Source of the DNA: Hyperoodon ampullatus
Lineage: Eukaryota; Chordata; Mammalia; Artiodactyla; Ziphiidae
Length of the DNA stretch: 64,000 nt
NCBI GenBank assembly: GCA_949752795.1
Contig: CATKHW010000011.1
Location: forward strand, 472,096 to 536,095
Reading direction: 5' to 3'
A program made the translations under genes and the position numbers. How positions within the stretch are numbered: position 1 is the stretch's first letter; each line of letters starts with the position of its first letter. This document shows, piece after piece, positions 1-13,198 of the stretch. The notes under the pieces were generated by a model. That model ran no database searches. It was given only the letters and a program-made list of their open reading frames with translations, and was not told the origin of the DNA.

Positions 1-1026
1 CTGCATTTGCTCACCCAATCTCACCAATCGTCTCAGTCCCAAGTGTCCCTCCTTATGCCACATCCAGCTGCGTTGTAGATAGGGTCATTCCAGCTTTCAT
101 CAGAGACCCTGAAGGAATTGTAAAGAATTTCCCAGTTTTTTTGTTTTGTTTTTGAAATTCCTTTTTAGAGTGGGTTTGAGCTGATTCTAGCTGCCATGTT
201 TATGCCAGTCTAGACACACTTGATTCCCTTACGGAGACATATCAATACATAGGTTTTAAGATTCTTACTAGTCAGATATTTTCCTCTGCGGGAAATATGG
301 GGTTTTGAGTCCCTTTCACTGAGGACGGTGTAGGTTTGTCTATTCCATAGTTGGTTTTTGGAACGGTACCTGTGCTTATATCAAACTCTGGTTTTATGCA
401 TCACCCCACCTCTCCTTCCCCCTTAAGCAGGTATAAGAGTGTTTTCTAAATGTGAGACACTGTTCTCTTTCCTAACTCAGTTCAAGTGTAGCCATGTTTA
501 CAGGATCTTCATAAGTGATATCTTATGATAAGTTTCTTTTTCTGTGTGACTTATTTCACTTAGAATCATCGTACCTGAATCCACCCATTTTGCTGCTACT
601 GGTCTTATGACATTGATTTCCTGGCTGAGGGATATTCCATCGTACGTAAGTACCACAATTTTTTGAACCATGTTTATATTTTCTGGGATACTTAAGGTGT
701 ATCCAAGTTGAGGTCCTTGTATGCAGTGCAGCCCTAAGTTTTGGGGTGGCTCTGTCTTATTGATTTTCAGTTTTCCCAAGGTATATTCCCTAGACTGGTA
801 GTGCCCTTGGCTCTGTAGCTCTGTTCTTTACTTGTTTTAGGGAACAGAATGCACTCCTCCAGAGAGGCAGTTGGCAATTTACATCCCGCCCATCAGCATA
901 ACAAGGCTCCCTGTTCTCCAGGGCCTGTCTTGCCTTTCTTGTTCTTACACATTTTGTGGATGTCCCTTTTGACCGGTGGGAAGTGATACTTCTTTGTAGT
1001 GCAGATTTGCATTGCCCGCTTGCTTG
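1..1026. repeat. Partial monomer U0 (left edge)
   Basis: Enters the monomer in the unrecognised segment. It lacks one base in 'ccagctgcgttg' near 64-75 and one in 'gtaggtttgtct' near 329-340, both unlike the majority. No palindrome is included. Confidence 0.97.
136..1013 (-). mobile_element. L1 3'-end relic in U0
   Basis: ORF2 C-terminal frame open at 498-779, with 'SQEIN' where the majority has 'SHEIN'. One base is missing in the 3' UTR part. Confidence 0.85.
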
Positions 1027-2765
1027 CTTGGCCAAAAAGGGCGTATGCGTTTTCTCCTGAATATATTCAGGAGAAAACGCATACGCCCTTTTTGGCCAAG
1101 TGCGTCATTGTCGAAGTTGTGCCCCTCTTCCTGTGCTTTAAAGGCGATTCCAACGTACCTCTTGAAATCTGTTTCGTGCTATTCTGTCTCACTTTCAAGT
1201 CCGCCTCGTTGCCTTCCCTCAACAGATTTTTGGACGATAGTTGTCCTTTATTACTCGGCCAGTTTGTGAATTGCAGTGTCCCTGAGCTCCATTTTTCAAC
1301 TCGTTTTTGGAGAGCTGACCGCAAGTCCAAAATTTTGGTTCAGGACCTATACTGGTTCCCGGTGGGTGGCTGAGAATTTGGTTAATTCTTCTTCCTGCCG
1401 GGAAATTACAGTGATATGTGCCCGTCCAAATGCCTAACAGCTACTCTCTCATTGGTTCTCCCTCTTCCCTTTCATCCTCTGCCAAATTGGCAACCTGTGC
1501 GAACCAAGAGGTTAAAGGGGCTGTCTCTCCAAGTTGGGAGGTTGATAGTAAAGCAGCCGGAAAGTCAAACCGGAGCACCAGTAGAGGGTTTATTCTTTGA
1601 GTTTTAGAAACCTTTCGTATTCACAGTGTGTCCGTTCTCTAGGTTTCCCGCACATGTTATAGCTGTAGTAATATTCCCTTCAACCTGGAGAGTTGGGACC
1701 CATGGAATGGGTGCCATGCATTATTGCTTTAAAGCTTCTGCATTTGCTCACCCAATCTCACCAATCGTCTCAGTCCCAAGTGTCCCTCCTTATGCCACAT
1801 CCAGCTGTCGTTGTAGATAGGGTCATTCCAGCTTTCATCAGAGACCGTGAAGGAATTGTAAAGAATTTCCCAGTTTTTTTGTTTTGTTTTTGAAATTCCT
1901 TTTTATAGTGGGTTTGAGCTGATTCTCGCTGCCATGTTTATGCCAGTCTAGACACACTTGATTCCCTTACGGAGACATATCAATACATAGGTTTTAAGTT
2001 TCTTACTAGTCAGATATTTTCCTCTGCGGGAAATATGGGGTTTTGAGTCCCTTTCACTGAGGACGGTGTAGGTCTTGTCTATTCCATAGTTGGTTTTTGG
2101 AACGGTACCTGTGCTTATATCAAACTCTGGTTTTATGCATCACCCCACCTCTCCTTCAACCTTAAGCAGGTATAAGAGTGTTTTCTAAATGTGAGACACT
2201 GTTCTCTTTCCTAACTCAGTTCAAGTGTAGCCATGTTTACAGGATCTTCATAAGTGATATCTTATGATAAGTTTCTTTTTCTGTGTGATTTATTTCACTT
2301 AGAATCATCGTACCTGAATCCACCCATTTTGCTGCTACTGGTCTTATGACATTGATTTCATGGCTGAGGGATATTCCATCGTACGTAAGTACCACAATTT
2401 TTTGAACCATGTTTATATTTTCTGGGATACTTAAGGTGTATCCAAGTTGAGGTCCTTGTATGCAGTGCAGCCCTAAATTTTGGGGTGGCTCTGTCTTATT
2501 GATTTTCAATTTTCCCAAGGTATATTCCCTAGACTGGTAGTGCCCTTGGCTCTGTAGCTCTGTTCTTTACTTGTTTTAGGGAACAGAATGCACTCCTCCA
2601 GAGAAGCAGTTGGCAATTTACATCCCGCCCATCAGCATAACAAGGCTCCCTGTTCTCCAGGGCCTGTCTTGCGTTTCTTGTTCTTACACATTTTGTGGAT
2701 GTCCCTTTTGACCGGTGGGAAGTGATACTTCTTTGTAGTGCAGATTTGCATTGCCCGCTTGCTTG
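1027..2765. repeat. Monomer U1 (1,739 bp)
   Basis: Perfect palindrome 1027-1100. Many private changes: 'tttcgtgctattctgtctcac' region near 1171-1191, 'ttggagagctgacc' near 1306, 'agcagccgg' near 1552, 'gttgggacc' near 1692. Carries 'gtgcgtcattg' just after the palindrome, a CpG form shared only with U2 and U6. Confidence 0.97.
1874..2752 (-). mobile_element. L1 3'-end relic in U1
   Basis: C-terminal frame open at 2237-2518, with 'ISH' changed to 'INH' near its end. Confidence 0.85.
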
Positions 2766-4504
2766 CTTAGCCAAAAAGGGCGTATGCGTTTTCTCCTGAA
2801 TATATTCAGGAGAAAACGCATACGCCCTTTTTGGCCAAGTGCGTCATTGTCGAAGATGTGCCCCTCTTCCTGTGCTTTAAAGGCGATTCCAACGTACCTC
2901 TTGAAATCTGTTTCCTGCTATTCTGCCTCGCTTTCAAGTCCGCCTCGTTGCCTTCCCTCAACAGATTTTTGGACGATAGCTGTCCTTTATTACTCGGCCA
3001 GTTTGTGAATTGCTGTGCCCCTGAGCTCCATTTTTCAACTCGTTTTTGGTGAGCTGACCGCAAGTCCAAAATTTTGGGTCAGGACCTATACTGGTTCCCG
3101 GTGGGTGGCTGAGAATTTGGTTAATTCTTCTTCCTGCCGGGAAATTACAGTGATATGTGCCCGTCCAAATGCCTAACAGCTACTCTCTCATTGGTTCTCC
3201 CTCTTCCCTTTCATCCTCTGCCAAATTGGCAACCTGTGCGAACCAAGAGGTTAAAGGGGCTGTCTCTCCAAGTTGGGAGGTTGATAGTAAAGCAGACGGA
3301 AAGTCAAACCGGAGCACCAGGAGAGGGACTATTCGTTGAGTTTTAGAAACCTTTCGTATTCACAGTGTGTCCGTTCTCTAGGTTTCCCGCACATGTTATA
3401 GCTGTAGTAATATTCCCTTCAACCTGGAGAGTTCGGACCCATGGAATGGGTGCCATGCATTATTGCTTTAAAGGGTCTGCATTTGCTCACCCAATCTCAC
3501 CAATCGTCTCAGTCCCAAGTGTCCCTCCTTATGCCACATCCAGCTGTCGTTGTAGATAGGGTCATTCCAGCTTTCATCAGAGACCCTGAAGGAATTGTAA
3601 AGAATTTCCCAGTTTTTTTGTTTTGTTTTTGAAATTCCTTTTTATAGTGGGTTTGAGCTGATTCTCGCTGCCATGTTTATGCCAGTCTAGACACACTTGA
3701 TTCCCTTACGGAGACATATCAATACATAGGTTTTAAGATTCTTACTAGTCAGATATTTTCCTCTGCGGGAAATATGGGGTTTTGAGTCCCTTTCACTGAG
3801 GACGGTGTAGGTCTTGTCTATTCCATAGTTGGTTTTTGGAACGGTACCTGTGCTTATATCAAACTCTGGTTTTATGCATCACCCCACCTCTCCTTCCCCC
3901 TTAAGCAGGTATAAGAGTGTTTTCTAAATGTGAGACACTGTTCTCTTTCCTAACTCAGTTCAAGTGTAGCCATGTTTACAGGATCTTCATAAGTGATATC
4001 TTATGATAAGTTTCTTTTTCTGTGTGACTTATTTCATTTAGAATCATCGTACCTGAATCCACCCATTTTGCTGCTACTAGTCTTATGACATTGATTTCAT
4101 GGCTGAGGGATATTCCATCGTACGTAAGTACCACAATTTTTTGAACCATGTTTATATTTTCTGGGATACTTAAGGTGTATCCAAGTTGAGGTCCTTGTAT
4201 GCAGTGCAGCCCTAAATTTTGGGGTGGCTCTGTCTTATTGATTTTCAGTTTTCCCAAGGTATATTCCCTAGACTGGTAGTGCCCTTGGCTCTGTAGCTCT
4301 GTTCTTTACTTGTTTTAGGGAACAGAATGCACTCCTCCAGAGAGGCAGTTGGCAATTTACATCCCGCCCATCAGCATAACAAGGCTCCCTGTTCTCCAGG
4401 GCCTGTCTTGCCTTTCTTGTTCTTACACATTTTGTGGATGTCCCTTTTGACCGGTGGGAAGTGATACTTCTTTGTAGTGCAGATTTGCATTGCCCGCTTG
4501 CTTG
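2766..4504. repeat. Monomer U2 (1,739 bp)
   Basis: Palindrome 2766-2839 has one mismatch, 'cttagcc' in the left arm. Carries the CpG form 'gtgcgtcattg' and private 'gaagatgtg' near 2852. Confidence 0.97.
3613..4491 (-). mobile_element. L1 3'-end relic in U2
   Basis: C-terminal frame open at 3976-4257, with private 'IRLVAAK' and 'ILNEIS'. Confidence 0.85.
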
Positions 4505-6242
4505 CTTGGCCAAAAAGGGCGTATGCGTTTTCTCCTGAATATATTCAGGAGAAAACGCATACGCCCTTTTTGGCCAAGTGCATCATTGTCGAAGTTGTGC
4601 CCCTCTTCCTGTGCTTTAAAGGCGATTCCAACGTACCTCTTGAAATCTGTTTCCTGCTATTCTGCCTCGCTTTCAAGTCCGCCTCGTTGCCTTCCGTCAA
4701 CAGATTTTTGGACGATAGGTGTCCTTTATTACTCAGCCAGTTTGTGAATTGCTGTGTCGCTGAGCTCCATTTTTCAACTCGTTTTTGGAGAGCTGACCGC
4801 AAGTCCAAAATTTTGGTTAGGACCTATACTGGTTCCCAGTGGGTGGCTGAGAATTTGGTTAATTCTTCTTCCTGCCGGGAAATTACAGTGATATGTGCCC
4901 GTCCAAATGCCTAACAGCTACTCTCTCAATGGTTCTCCCTCTTCCCTTTCATCCTCTGCCAAATTGGCAACCTGTGCGAACCAAGAGGTTAAAGGGGCTG
5001 TCTCTCCAAGTTGGGAGGTTGATAGTAAAGCAGACGGAAAGTCAAACCGGAGCACCAGGAGAGGGACTATTCGTTGAGTTTTAGAAACCTTTCGTATTCA
5101 CAGTGTGTCCGTTCTCTAGGTTTCCCGCACATGTTATAGCTGTAGTAATATTCCCTTCAACCTGGAGAGTTCGGACCCATGGAATGGGTGCCATGCATTA
5201 TTGCTTTAAAGGATCTGCATTTGCTCACCCAAGCTCACCAATCGTCTCAGTCCCAAGTGTCCCTCCTTATGCCACATCCAGCTGTCGTTGTAGATAGGGT
5301 CATTCCAGCTTTCATCAGAGACCCTGAAGGAATTGTAAAGAATTTCCCAGTTTTTTTGTTTTGTTTTTGAAATTCCTTTTTATAGTGGGTTTGAGCTGAT
5401 TCTCGCTGCCATGTTTATGCCAGTCTAGACACACTTGATTCCCTTACGGAGACATATCAATACATAGGTTTTAAGATTCTTACTAGTCAGATACTTTCCT
5501 CTGCGGGAAATATGGGGTTTTGAGTCCCTTTCACTGAGGACGGTGTAGGTCTTGTCTATTCCATAGTTGGTTTCTGGAACGGTACCTGTGCTTATATCAA
5601 ACTCTGGTTTTATGCATCACCCCACCTCTCCTTCCCCCTTAAGCAGGTATAAGAGTGTTTTCTAAATGTGAGACACTGTTCTCTTTCCTAACTCAGTTCA
5701 AGTGTAGCCATGTTTACAGGATCTTCATAAGTGATATCTTATGATAAGTTTCTTTTTCTGTGTGACTTATTTCACTTAGAATCATCGTACCTGAATCCAC
5801 CCATTTTGCTGCTACTGGTCTTATGACATTGATTTCATGGCTGAGGGATACTCCATCGTACGTAAGTACCACAATTTTTTGAACCATGTTTATATTTTCT
5901 GGGATACTTAAGGTGTATCCAAGTTGAGGTCCTTGTATGCAGTGCAGCCCTAAATTTTTGAGTGGCTCTGTCTTATTGATTTTCAGTTTTCCAAAGGTAT
6001 ATTCCCTAGACTGGTAGTGCCCTTGGCTCTGTAGCTCTGTTCTTTACTTGTTTTAGGGAACAGAATGCACTCCTCCAGAGAGGCAGTTGGCAATTTACAT
6101 CCCGCCCATCAGCATAACAAGGCTCCCTGTTCTCCAGGGCCTGTCTTGCCTTTCTTGTTCTTACACATTTTGTGGATGTCCCTTTTGACCGGTGGGAAGT
6201 GATACTTCTTTGTAGTGCAGATTTGCATTGCCCGCTTGCTTG
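4505..6242. repeat. Monomer U3 (1,738 bp)
   Basis: Perfect palindrome 4505-4578. One base is missing in 'ggttaggacc' near 4814. Private changes include 'cttccgtc', 'gataggtgtcc', 'gtgtcgctgag' and 'ccaagctcacc'. 'ttggagagctg' is shared with U1. Confidence 0.97.
5351..6229 (-). mobile_element. L1 3'-end relic in U3
   Basis: The frame stays open, but the TTG at its start is lost ('ttccaaagg' near 5990 on the + strand). Two substitutions lie in the G-run near 5957. Confidence 0.83.
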
Positions 6243-7981
6243 CTTGGCCAAAAAGGGCGTATGCGTTTTCTCCTGAATATATTCAGGAGAAAACGCATAC
6301 GCCCTTTTTGGCCAAGTGCATCATTGTCGAAGTTGTGCCCCTCTTCCTGTGCTTTAAAGGCAATTCCAACGTACCTCTTGAAATCTGTTTCCTGCTATTC
6401 TGCCTCGCTTTCAAGTCCGCCTCGTTGCCTTCCCTCAACAGATTTTTGGAAGATAGTTGTCCTTTATTACTCGGCCAGTTTGTGAATTGCTGTGCCCCTG
6501 AGCTCCATTTTTCAACTCGTTTTTGGTGAGCTGACCGCAAGTCCAAAATTTTGGTTCAGGACCTATACTGGTTCCCGGTGGGTGGCTGAGAATTTGGTTA
6601 ATTCTTCTTCCTGCCGGGAAATTACAGTGATATGTGCCCGTCCAAATGCCTAACAGCTACTCTCTCATTGGTTCTCCCTCTTCCCTTTCATCCTCTGCCA
6701 AATTGGCAACCTGTGCGAACCAAGAGGTTAAAGGGGCTGTCTCTCCAAGTTGGGAGGTTGATAGTAAAGCAGACGGAAAGTCAAACCGGAGCACCAGGAG
6801 AGGGACTATGCGTTGAGTTTTAGAAACCTTTCGTATTCACAGTGTGTCCGTTCCCTAGGTTTCCCGCACATGTTATAGCTGTAGTAATATTCCCTTCAAC
6901 CTGGAGAGTTCGGACCCATGAAATGGGTGCCATGCATTATTGCTTTAAAGGGTCTGCATTTGCTCACCCAATCTCACCAATCGTCTCAATCCCAAGTGTC
7001 CCTCCTTATGCCACATCCAGCTGTCGTTGTAGATAGGGTCATTCCAGCTTTCATCAGAGACCCTGAAGGAATTGTAAAGAATTTCCCAGTTTTTTTGTTT
7101 TGTTTTTGAAATTCCTTTTTATAGTGGGTTTGAGCTGATTCTCGCTGCCATGTTTATGCCAGTCTAGACACACTTGATTCCCTTATGGAGACATATCAAT
7201 ACATAGGTTTTAAGATTCTTACTAGTCAGATATTTTCCTCTGCGGGAAATATGGGGTTTTGAGTCCCTTTCACTGAGGACGGTGTAGGTCTTTGCTATTC
7301 CATAGTTGGTTTTTGGAACGGTACCTGTGCTTATATCAAACTCTGGTTTTATGCATCACCCCACCTCTCCTTTCCCCTTAAGCAGGTATAAGAGTGTTTT
7401 CTAAATGTGAGACACTGTTCTCTTTCCTAACTCAGTTCAAGTGTAGCCATGTTTACAGGATCTTCATAAGTGATATCTTATGATAAGTTTCTTTTTCTGT
7501 GTGACTTATTTCACTTAGAATCATCGTACCTGAATCCACCCATTTTGCTGCTACTGGTCTTATGACATTGATTTCATGGCTGAGGGATATTCCATCGTAC
7601 GTAAGTACCACAATTTTTTGAACCATGTTTATATTTTCTGGGATACTTAAGGTGTATCCAAGTTGAGGTCCTTGTATGCAGTGCAGCCCTAAATTTTGGG
7701 GTGGCTCTGTCTTATTGATTTTCAGTTTTCCCAAGGTATATTCCCTAGACTGGTAGTGCCCTTGGCTCTGTAGCTCTGTTCTTTACTTGTTTTAGGCAAC
7801 AGAATGCACTCCTCCAGAGAGGCAGTTGGCAATTTACATCCCGCCCATCAGCATAACAAGGCTCCCTGTTCTCCAGGGCCTGTCTTGCCTTTCTTGTTCT
7901 TACACATTTTGTGGATGTCCCTTTTGACCGGTGGGAAGTGATACTTCTTTGTAGTGCAGATTTGCATTGCCCGCTTGCTTG
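6243..7981. repeat. Monomer U4 (1,739 bp)
   Basis: Perfect palindrome 6243-6316. 'ggaagatagt' is shared with U5. 'gttccctagg' and 'catgaaatggg' are shared with U7, a first sign of mosaic exchange. Confidence 0.97.
7090..7968 (-). mobile_element. L1 3'-end relic in U4
   Basis: C-terminal frame open at 7453-7734, majority sequence. 'gtctttgctattcc' in the 3' UTR part is private. Confidence 0.85.
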
Positions 7982-9721
7982 CTTGGCCAAAAAGGGCGTA
8001 TGCGTTTTCTCCTGAATATATTCAGGAGAAAACACATACGCCCTTTTTGGCCAAGTGCATCATTGTCGAAGTTGTGCCCCTCTTCCTGTGCTTTAAAGGC
8101 GATTCCAACGTACCTCTTGAAATCTGTTTCCTGCTATTCTGCCTCGCTTTCAAGTCCGCCTCGTTGCCTTCCCTCAACAGATTTTTGGAAGATAGTTGTC
8201 CTTTATTACTCGGCCAGTTTGTGAATTGCTGTGCCCCTGAGCTCCATTTTTCAACTCGTTTTTGGTGAGCTGACCGCAAGTCCAAAATTTTGGTTCAGGA
8301 CCTATACTGGTTCCCGGTGGGTGGCTGAGAATTTGGTTAATTCTTCTTCCTGCCGGGAAATTAGAGTGATATGTGCCCGTCCAAATGCCTAACAGCTACT
8401 CTCTCATTGGTTCTCCCTCTTCCCTTTCATCCTCTGCCAAATTGGCAACCTGTGCGAACCAAGAGGTTAAAGGGGCTGTCTCTCCAAGTTGGGAGGTTGA
8501 TAGTAAAGCAGACGGAAAGTCAAACCGGAGCACCAGGAGAGGGACTATTCGTTGAGTTTTAGAAACCTTTCGTATTCACAGTGTGTCCGTTCTCTAGGTT
8601 ACCCGCACATGTTATAACTGTAGTAATATTCCCTTCAACCTGGAGAGTTCGGACCCATGGAATGGGTGCCATGCATTATTGCTTTAAAGGGTCTGCATTT
8701 GCTCACCCAATCTCACCAATCGTCTCAGTCCCAAGTGTCCCTCCTTATGCCACATCCAGCTGTCGTTGTAGATAGGGTCATTCCAGCTTTCATCAGAGAC
8801 CCTGAAGGAATTGTAAAGAATTTCCCAGTTTTTTTGTTTTGTTTTTGAAATTCCTTTTTATAGTGGGTTTGAGCTGCTTCTCGCTGCCATGTTTATGCCA
8901 GTCTAGAAACACTTGATTCCCTTACGGAGACATATCAATACATAGATTTTAAGATTCTTACTAGTCAGATATTTTCCTCTGCGGGAAATATGGGGTTTTG
9001 AGTCCCTTTCACTGAGGAAGGTGTAGGTCTTGTCTATTCCATAGTTGGTTTTTGGAACGGTACCTGTGCTTATATCAAACTCTGGTTTTATGCATCACCC
9101 CACCTCTCCTTCCCCCTTAAGCAGGTATAAGAGTGTTTTCTAAATGTGAGACACTGTTCTCTTTCCTAACTCAGTTCAAGTGTAGCCATGTTTACAGGAT
9201 CTTCATAAGTGATATCTTATGATAAGTTTCTTTTTCTGTGTGACTTATTTCACTTAGAATCATCGTACCAGAATCGACCCATTTTGCTGCTACTGGTCTT
9301 ATGACATTGATTTCATGGCTGAGGGATATTCCATCGTACGTAAATACCACAATTTTTTGAACCATGTTTATATTTTCTGGGATACTTAAGGTGTATCCAA
9401 GTTCAGGTCCTTGTATGCAGTGCAGCCCTATATTTTGGGGGTGGCTCTGTCTTATTGATTTTCAGTTTTCCCAAGGTATATTCCCTAGACTGGTAGTGCC
9501 CTTGGCTCTGTAGCTCTGTTCTTTACTTGTTTTAGGGAACAGAATGCACTCCTCCAGAGAGGCAGTTGGCAATTTACATCCCGCCCATCAGCATAACAAG
9601 GCTCCCTGTTCTCGAGGGCCTGTCTTGCCTTTCTTGTTCTTACACATTTTGTGGATGTCCCTTTTGACCGGTGGGAAGTGATACTTCTTTGTAGTGCAGA
9701 TTTGCATTGCCCGCTTGCTTG
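7982..9721. repeat. Monomer U5 (1,740 bp)
   Basis: Palindrome 7982-8055 has one mismatch, a CpG to CpA change in the right arm ('aacacatacg'). It has an extra G in 'ttttgggggtgg' near 9434. It is among the most diverged units, with private 'gagctgcttc', 'ctagaaacac', 'accagaatcg' and 'ctcgagggcc'. Confidence 0.97.
8829..9708 (-). mobile_element. L1 3'-end relic in U5, frameshifted
   Basis: An extra G near 9434-9439 shifts the C-terminal frame. Several private substitutions make this one of the most decayed copies. Confidence 0.84.
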
Positions 9722-11460
9722 CTTGGCCAAAAAGGGCGTATGCGTTTTCTCCTGAATATATTCAGGAGAAAACGCATAGGCCCTTTTTGGCCAAGTGCGT
9801 CATTGTCGAAGTTGTGCCCCTCTTCCTGTGCTTTAAAGGCGATTCCAACGTACCTCTTGAAATCTGTTTCCTGCTATTCTGCCTCGCTTTCAAGTCCGCC
9901 TCGTTGCCTTCCCTCAACAGATTTTTGGACGATAGTTGTCCTTTATTACTCGGCCAGTTTGTGAATTGCTGTGCCCCTGAGCTCCATTTTTCAACTCGTT
10001 TTTGGTGAGCTGACCGCAAGTCCAAAATTTTGGTTCAGGACCTATACTGGTTCCCGGTGGGTGGCTGAGAATTTGGTTAATTCTTCTTCCTGCCGGGAAA
10101 TTACAGTGATATGTGACCGTCCAAATGCCTAACAGCTACTCTCTCATTGGTTCTCCCTCTTCCCTTTCATCCTCTGCCAAATTGGCAACCTGTGCGAACC
10201 AAGAGGTTAAAGGGGCTGTCTCTCCAAGTTGGGAGGTTGATAGTAAAGCAGACGGAAAGTCAAACCGGAGCACCAGGAGAGGGACTATGCGTTGAGTTTT
10301 AGAAACCTTTCGTATTCACAGTGTGTCCGTTCTCTAGGTTTCCCGCACATGTTATAGCTGTAGTAATATTACCTTCAACCTGGAGAGTTCGGACCCATGG
10401 AATGGGTGCCATGCAATATTGCTTTAAAGGGTCTGCATTTGCTCACCCAATCTCACCAATCGTCTCAGTCCCAAGTGTCCCTCCTTATGCCACATCCAGC
10501 TGTCGTTGTAGATAGGGTCATTCCAGCTTTCATCAGAGACCCTGAAGGAATTGTAAAGAATTTCCCAGTTTTTTTGTTTTGTTTTTGAAATTCATTTTTA
10601 TAGTGGGTTTGAGCTGATTCTCGCTGCCATGTTTATGCCAGTCTAGACACACTTGATTCCCTTACGGAGACATATCAATACATAGGTTTTAAGATTCTTA
10701 CTAGTCAGATATTTTCCTCTGCGGGAAATATGGGGTTTTGAGTCCCTTTCACTGAGGACGGTGTAGGTCTTGTCTATTCCATAGTTGGTTTTTGGAACGG
10801 TACCTGTGCTTATATCAAACTCTGGTTTTATGCATCACCCCACCTCTCCTTCCCCCTTAAGCAGGTATAAGAGTGTTTTCTAAATGTGAGACACTGTTCT
10901 CTTTCCTAACTCAGTTCAAGTGTAGCCATGTTTACAGGATCTTCATAAGTGATATCTTATGATAAGTTTCTTTTTCTGTGTGACTTATTTCACTTAGAAT
11001 CATCGTACCTGAATCCACCCATTTTGCTGCTACTGGTCTTATGACATTGATTTCATGGCTGAGGGATATTCCATCGTACGTAAGTACCACAATTTTTTGA
11101 ACCATGTTTATATTTTCTGGGATACTTAAGGTGTATCCAAGTTGAGGTCCTTGTATGCAGTGCAGCCCTAAATTTTGGGGTGGCTCTGTCTTATTGATTT
11201 TCAGTTTTCCCAAGGTATATTCCCTAGACTGGTAGTGCCCTTGGCTCTGTAGCTCTGTTCTTTACTTGTTTTAGGGAACAGAATGCACTCCTCCAGAGAG
11301 GCAGTTGGCAATTTACATCCCGCCCATCAGCATAAAAAGGCTCCCTGTTCTCCAGGGCCTGTCTTGCCTTTCTTGTTCTTACACATTTTGTGGATGTCCC
11401 TTTTGACCGGTGGGAAGTGATACTTCTTTGTAGTGCAGATTTGCATTGCCCGCTTGCTTG
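9722..11460. repeat. Monomer U6 (1,739 bp)
   Basis: Palindrome 9722-9795 has one mismatch ('gcataggccc' in the right arm). Carries 'gtgcgtcattg' like U1 and U2, and 'tgtgaccgtcc' shared with U32 and U35. Confidence 0.97.
10569..11447 (-). mobile_element. L1 3'-end relic in U6
   Basis: C-terminal frame open at 10932-11213, majority sequence. Confidence 0.85.
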
Positions 11461-13198
11461 CTTGGCCAAAAAGGGCGTATGCGTTTTCTCCTGAATATAT
11501 TCAGGAGAAAACGCATACGCCCTTTTTGGCTAAGTGCATCATTGTCGAATTTGTGCCCCTCTTCCTGTGCTTTAAAGGCGATTCCAACGTACCTCTTAAA
11601 TCTGTTTCCTGTTATTCTGCCTCGCTTTCAAGTCCGCCTCGTTGCCTTCCCTCAACAGATTTTTGGACGATAGTTGTCCTTTATTACTCGGCCAGTTTGT
11701 GAATTGCTGTGCCCCTGAGCTCCATTTTTCAACTCGTTTTTGGTGAGCTGACCGCAAGTCCAAAATTTTGGTTCAGGACCTATACTGGTTCCCGGTGGGT
11801 GGCTGAGAATTTGGTTAATTCTTTTTCCTGCCGGGAAATTACAGTGATATGTGCCCGTCCAAATGCCTAACAGCTACTCTCTCATTGGTTCTCCCTCTTC
11901 CCTTTCATCCTCTGCCAAATTGGCAACCTGTGCGAACCAAGAGGTTAAAGGGGCTGTCTCTCCAAGTTGGGAGGTTGACAGTAAAGCAGACGGAAAATCA
12001 AACCGGAGCACCAGGAGAGGGACTATGCGTTGAGTTTTAGAAACCTTTCGTATTCACAGTGTGTCCGTTCCCTAGGTTTCCCGCACATGTTATAGCTGTA
12101 GTAATATTCCCTTCAACCTGGAGAGTTCGGACCCATGAAATGGGTGCCATGCATTATTGCTTTAAAGGGTCTGCATTTGCTCACCCAATCTCACCAATCG
12201 TCTCAGTCCCAAGTGTCCCTCCTTATGCCACATCCAGCTGTCGTTGTAGATAGGGTCATTCCAGCTTTCATCAGAGACCCTGAAGGAATTGTAAAGAATT
12301 TCCCCGTTTTTTTGTTTTGTTTTTGAAATTCCTTTTTATAGTGGGTTTGAGCTGATTCTCGCTGCCATGTTTATGCCAGTCTAGACACACTTGATTCCCT
12401 TACGGAGACATATCAATACATAGGTTTTAAGATTCTTACTAGTCAGATACTTTCCTCTGCGGGAAATATGGGGTTTTGAGTCCCTTTCACTGAGGACGGT
12501 GTAGGTCTTGTCTATTCCATAGTTGGTTTTTGGAACGGTACCTGTGCTTATATCAAACTCTGGTTTTATGCATCACCCCACCTCTCCTTCCCCCTTAAGC
12601 AGGTATAAGAGTGTTTTCTAAATGTGAGACACTGTTCTCTTTCCTAACTCAGTTCAAGTGTAGCCATGTTTACAGGATCTTCATAAGTGATATCTTATGA
12701 TAAGTTTCTTTTTCTGTGTGACTTATTTCACTTAGAATCATCGTACCTGAATCCACCCATTTTGCTGCTACTGGTCTTATGACATTGATTTCATGGCTGA
12801 GGGATATTCCATCGTACGTAAGTACCACAATTTTTTGAACCATGTTTATATTTTCTGGGATACTTAAGGTGTATCCAAGTTGAGGTCCTTGTATGCATTG
12901 CAGCCCTAAATTTTTGGGTGGCTCTGTCTTATTGATTTTCAGTTTTCCCAAGGTATATTCCCTAGACTGGTAGTGCCCTTGGCTCTGTAGCTCTGTTCTT
13001 TACTTGTTTTAGGGAACAGAATGCACTCCTCCAGAGAGGCAGTTGGCAATTTACATCCCGCCCATCAGCATAACAAGGCTCCCTGTTCTCCAGGGCCTGT
13101 CTTGCCTTTCTTGTTCTTACACATTTTGTGGATGACCCCTTTGACTGTTGGGAAGTGATACTTCTTTGTAGTGCAGATTTGCATTGCCCGCTTGCTTG
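11461..13198. repeat. Monomer U7 (1,738 bp)
   Basis: Palindrome 11461-11534 has one mismatch ('tttggctaag'). One base is lost in 'cctcttaaatctg' near 11592, which joins two short frames and has no coding meaning. Carries the rare 'cctttgactgttggg' variant near 13138 that recurs only in U36. Confidence 0.97.
12307..13185 (-). mobile_element. L1 3'-end relic in U7
   Basis: C-terminal frame open at 12670-12951, with 'PPKNLGLQC'. Carries the rare block at 13131-13153 shared with U36. Confidence 0.85.

Noticed and set aside
831..845. 'tttaggg' as telomere-like repeat
   Set aside because: There is a single TTAGGG per monomer within the L1 part ('gttttagggaac'), with no tandem run.
790..1035. 81-codon minus-strand frame next to the palindrome as a conserved protein
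   Set aside because: It lies in decayed L1 ORF2 sequence but mostly in a frame other than that of ORF2, and it begins with TTG inside the palindrome arm.
1027..1100. Palindrome as a bacterial terminator, insertion-sequence end or CRISPR repeat
   Set aside because: The setting is a mammalian satellite. There are no spacers, cas genes, transposase or transcription unit, and the spacing is one per 1,739 bp.
1873..1895. T-rich tract as an RNA polymerase III terminator of a small RNA gene
   Set aside because: It is better explained as the complement of the L1 poly(A) tail. I see no A-box or B-box, or tRNA-like sequence, upstream.
1860..2770. Target-site duplication around the L1 relic
   Set aside because: The bases left of the tail ('aagaatttcccag') do not recur at the 5' junction ('gcccgcttgcttgc'), so no duplication can be claimed.
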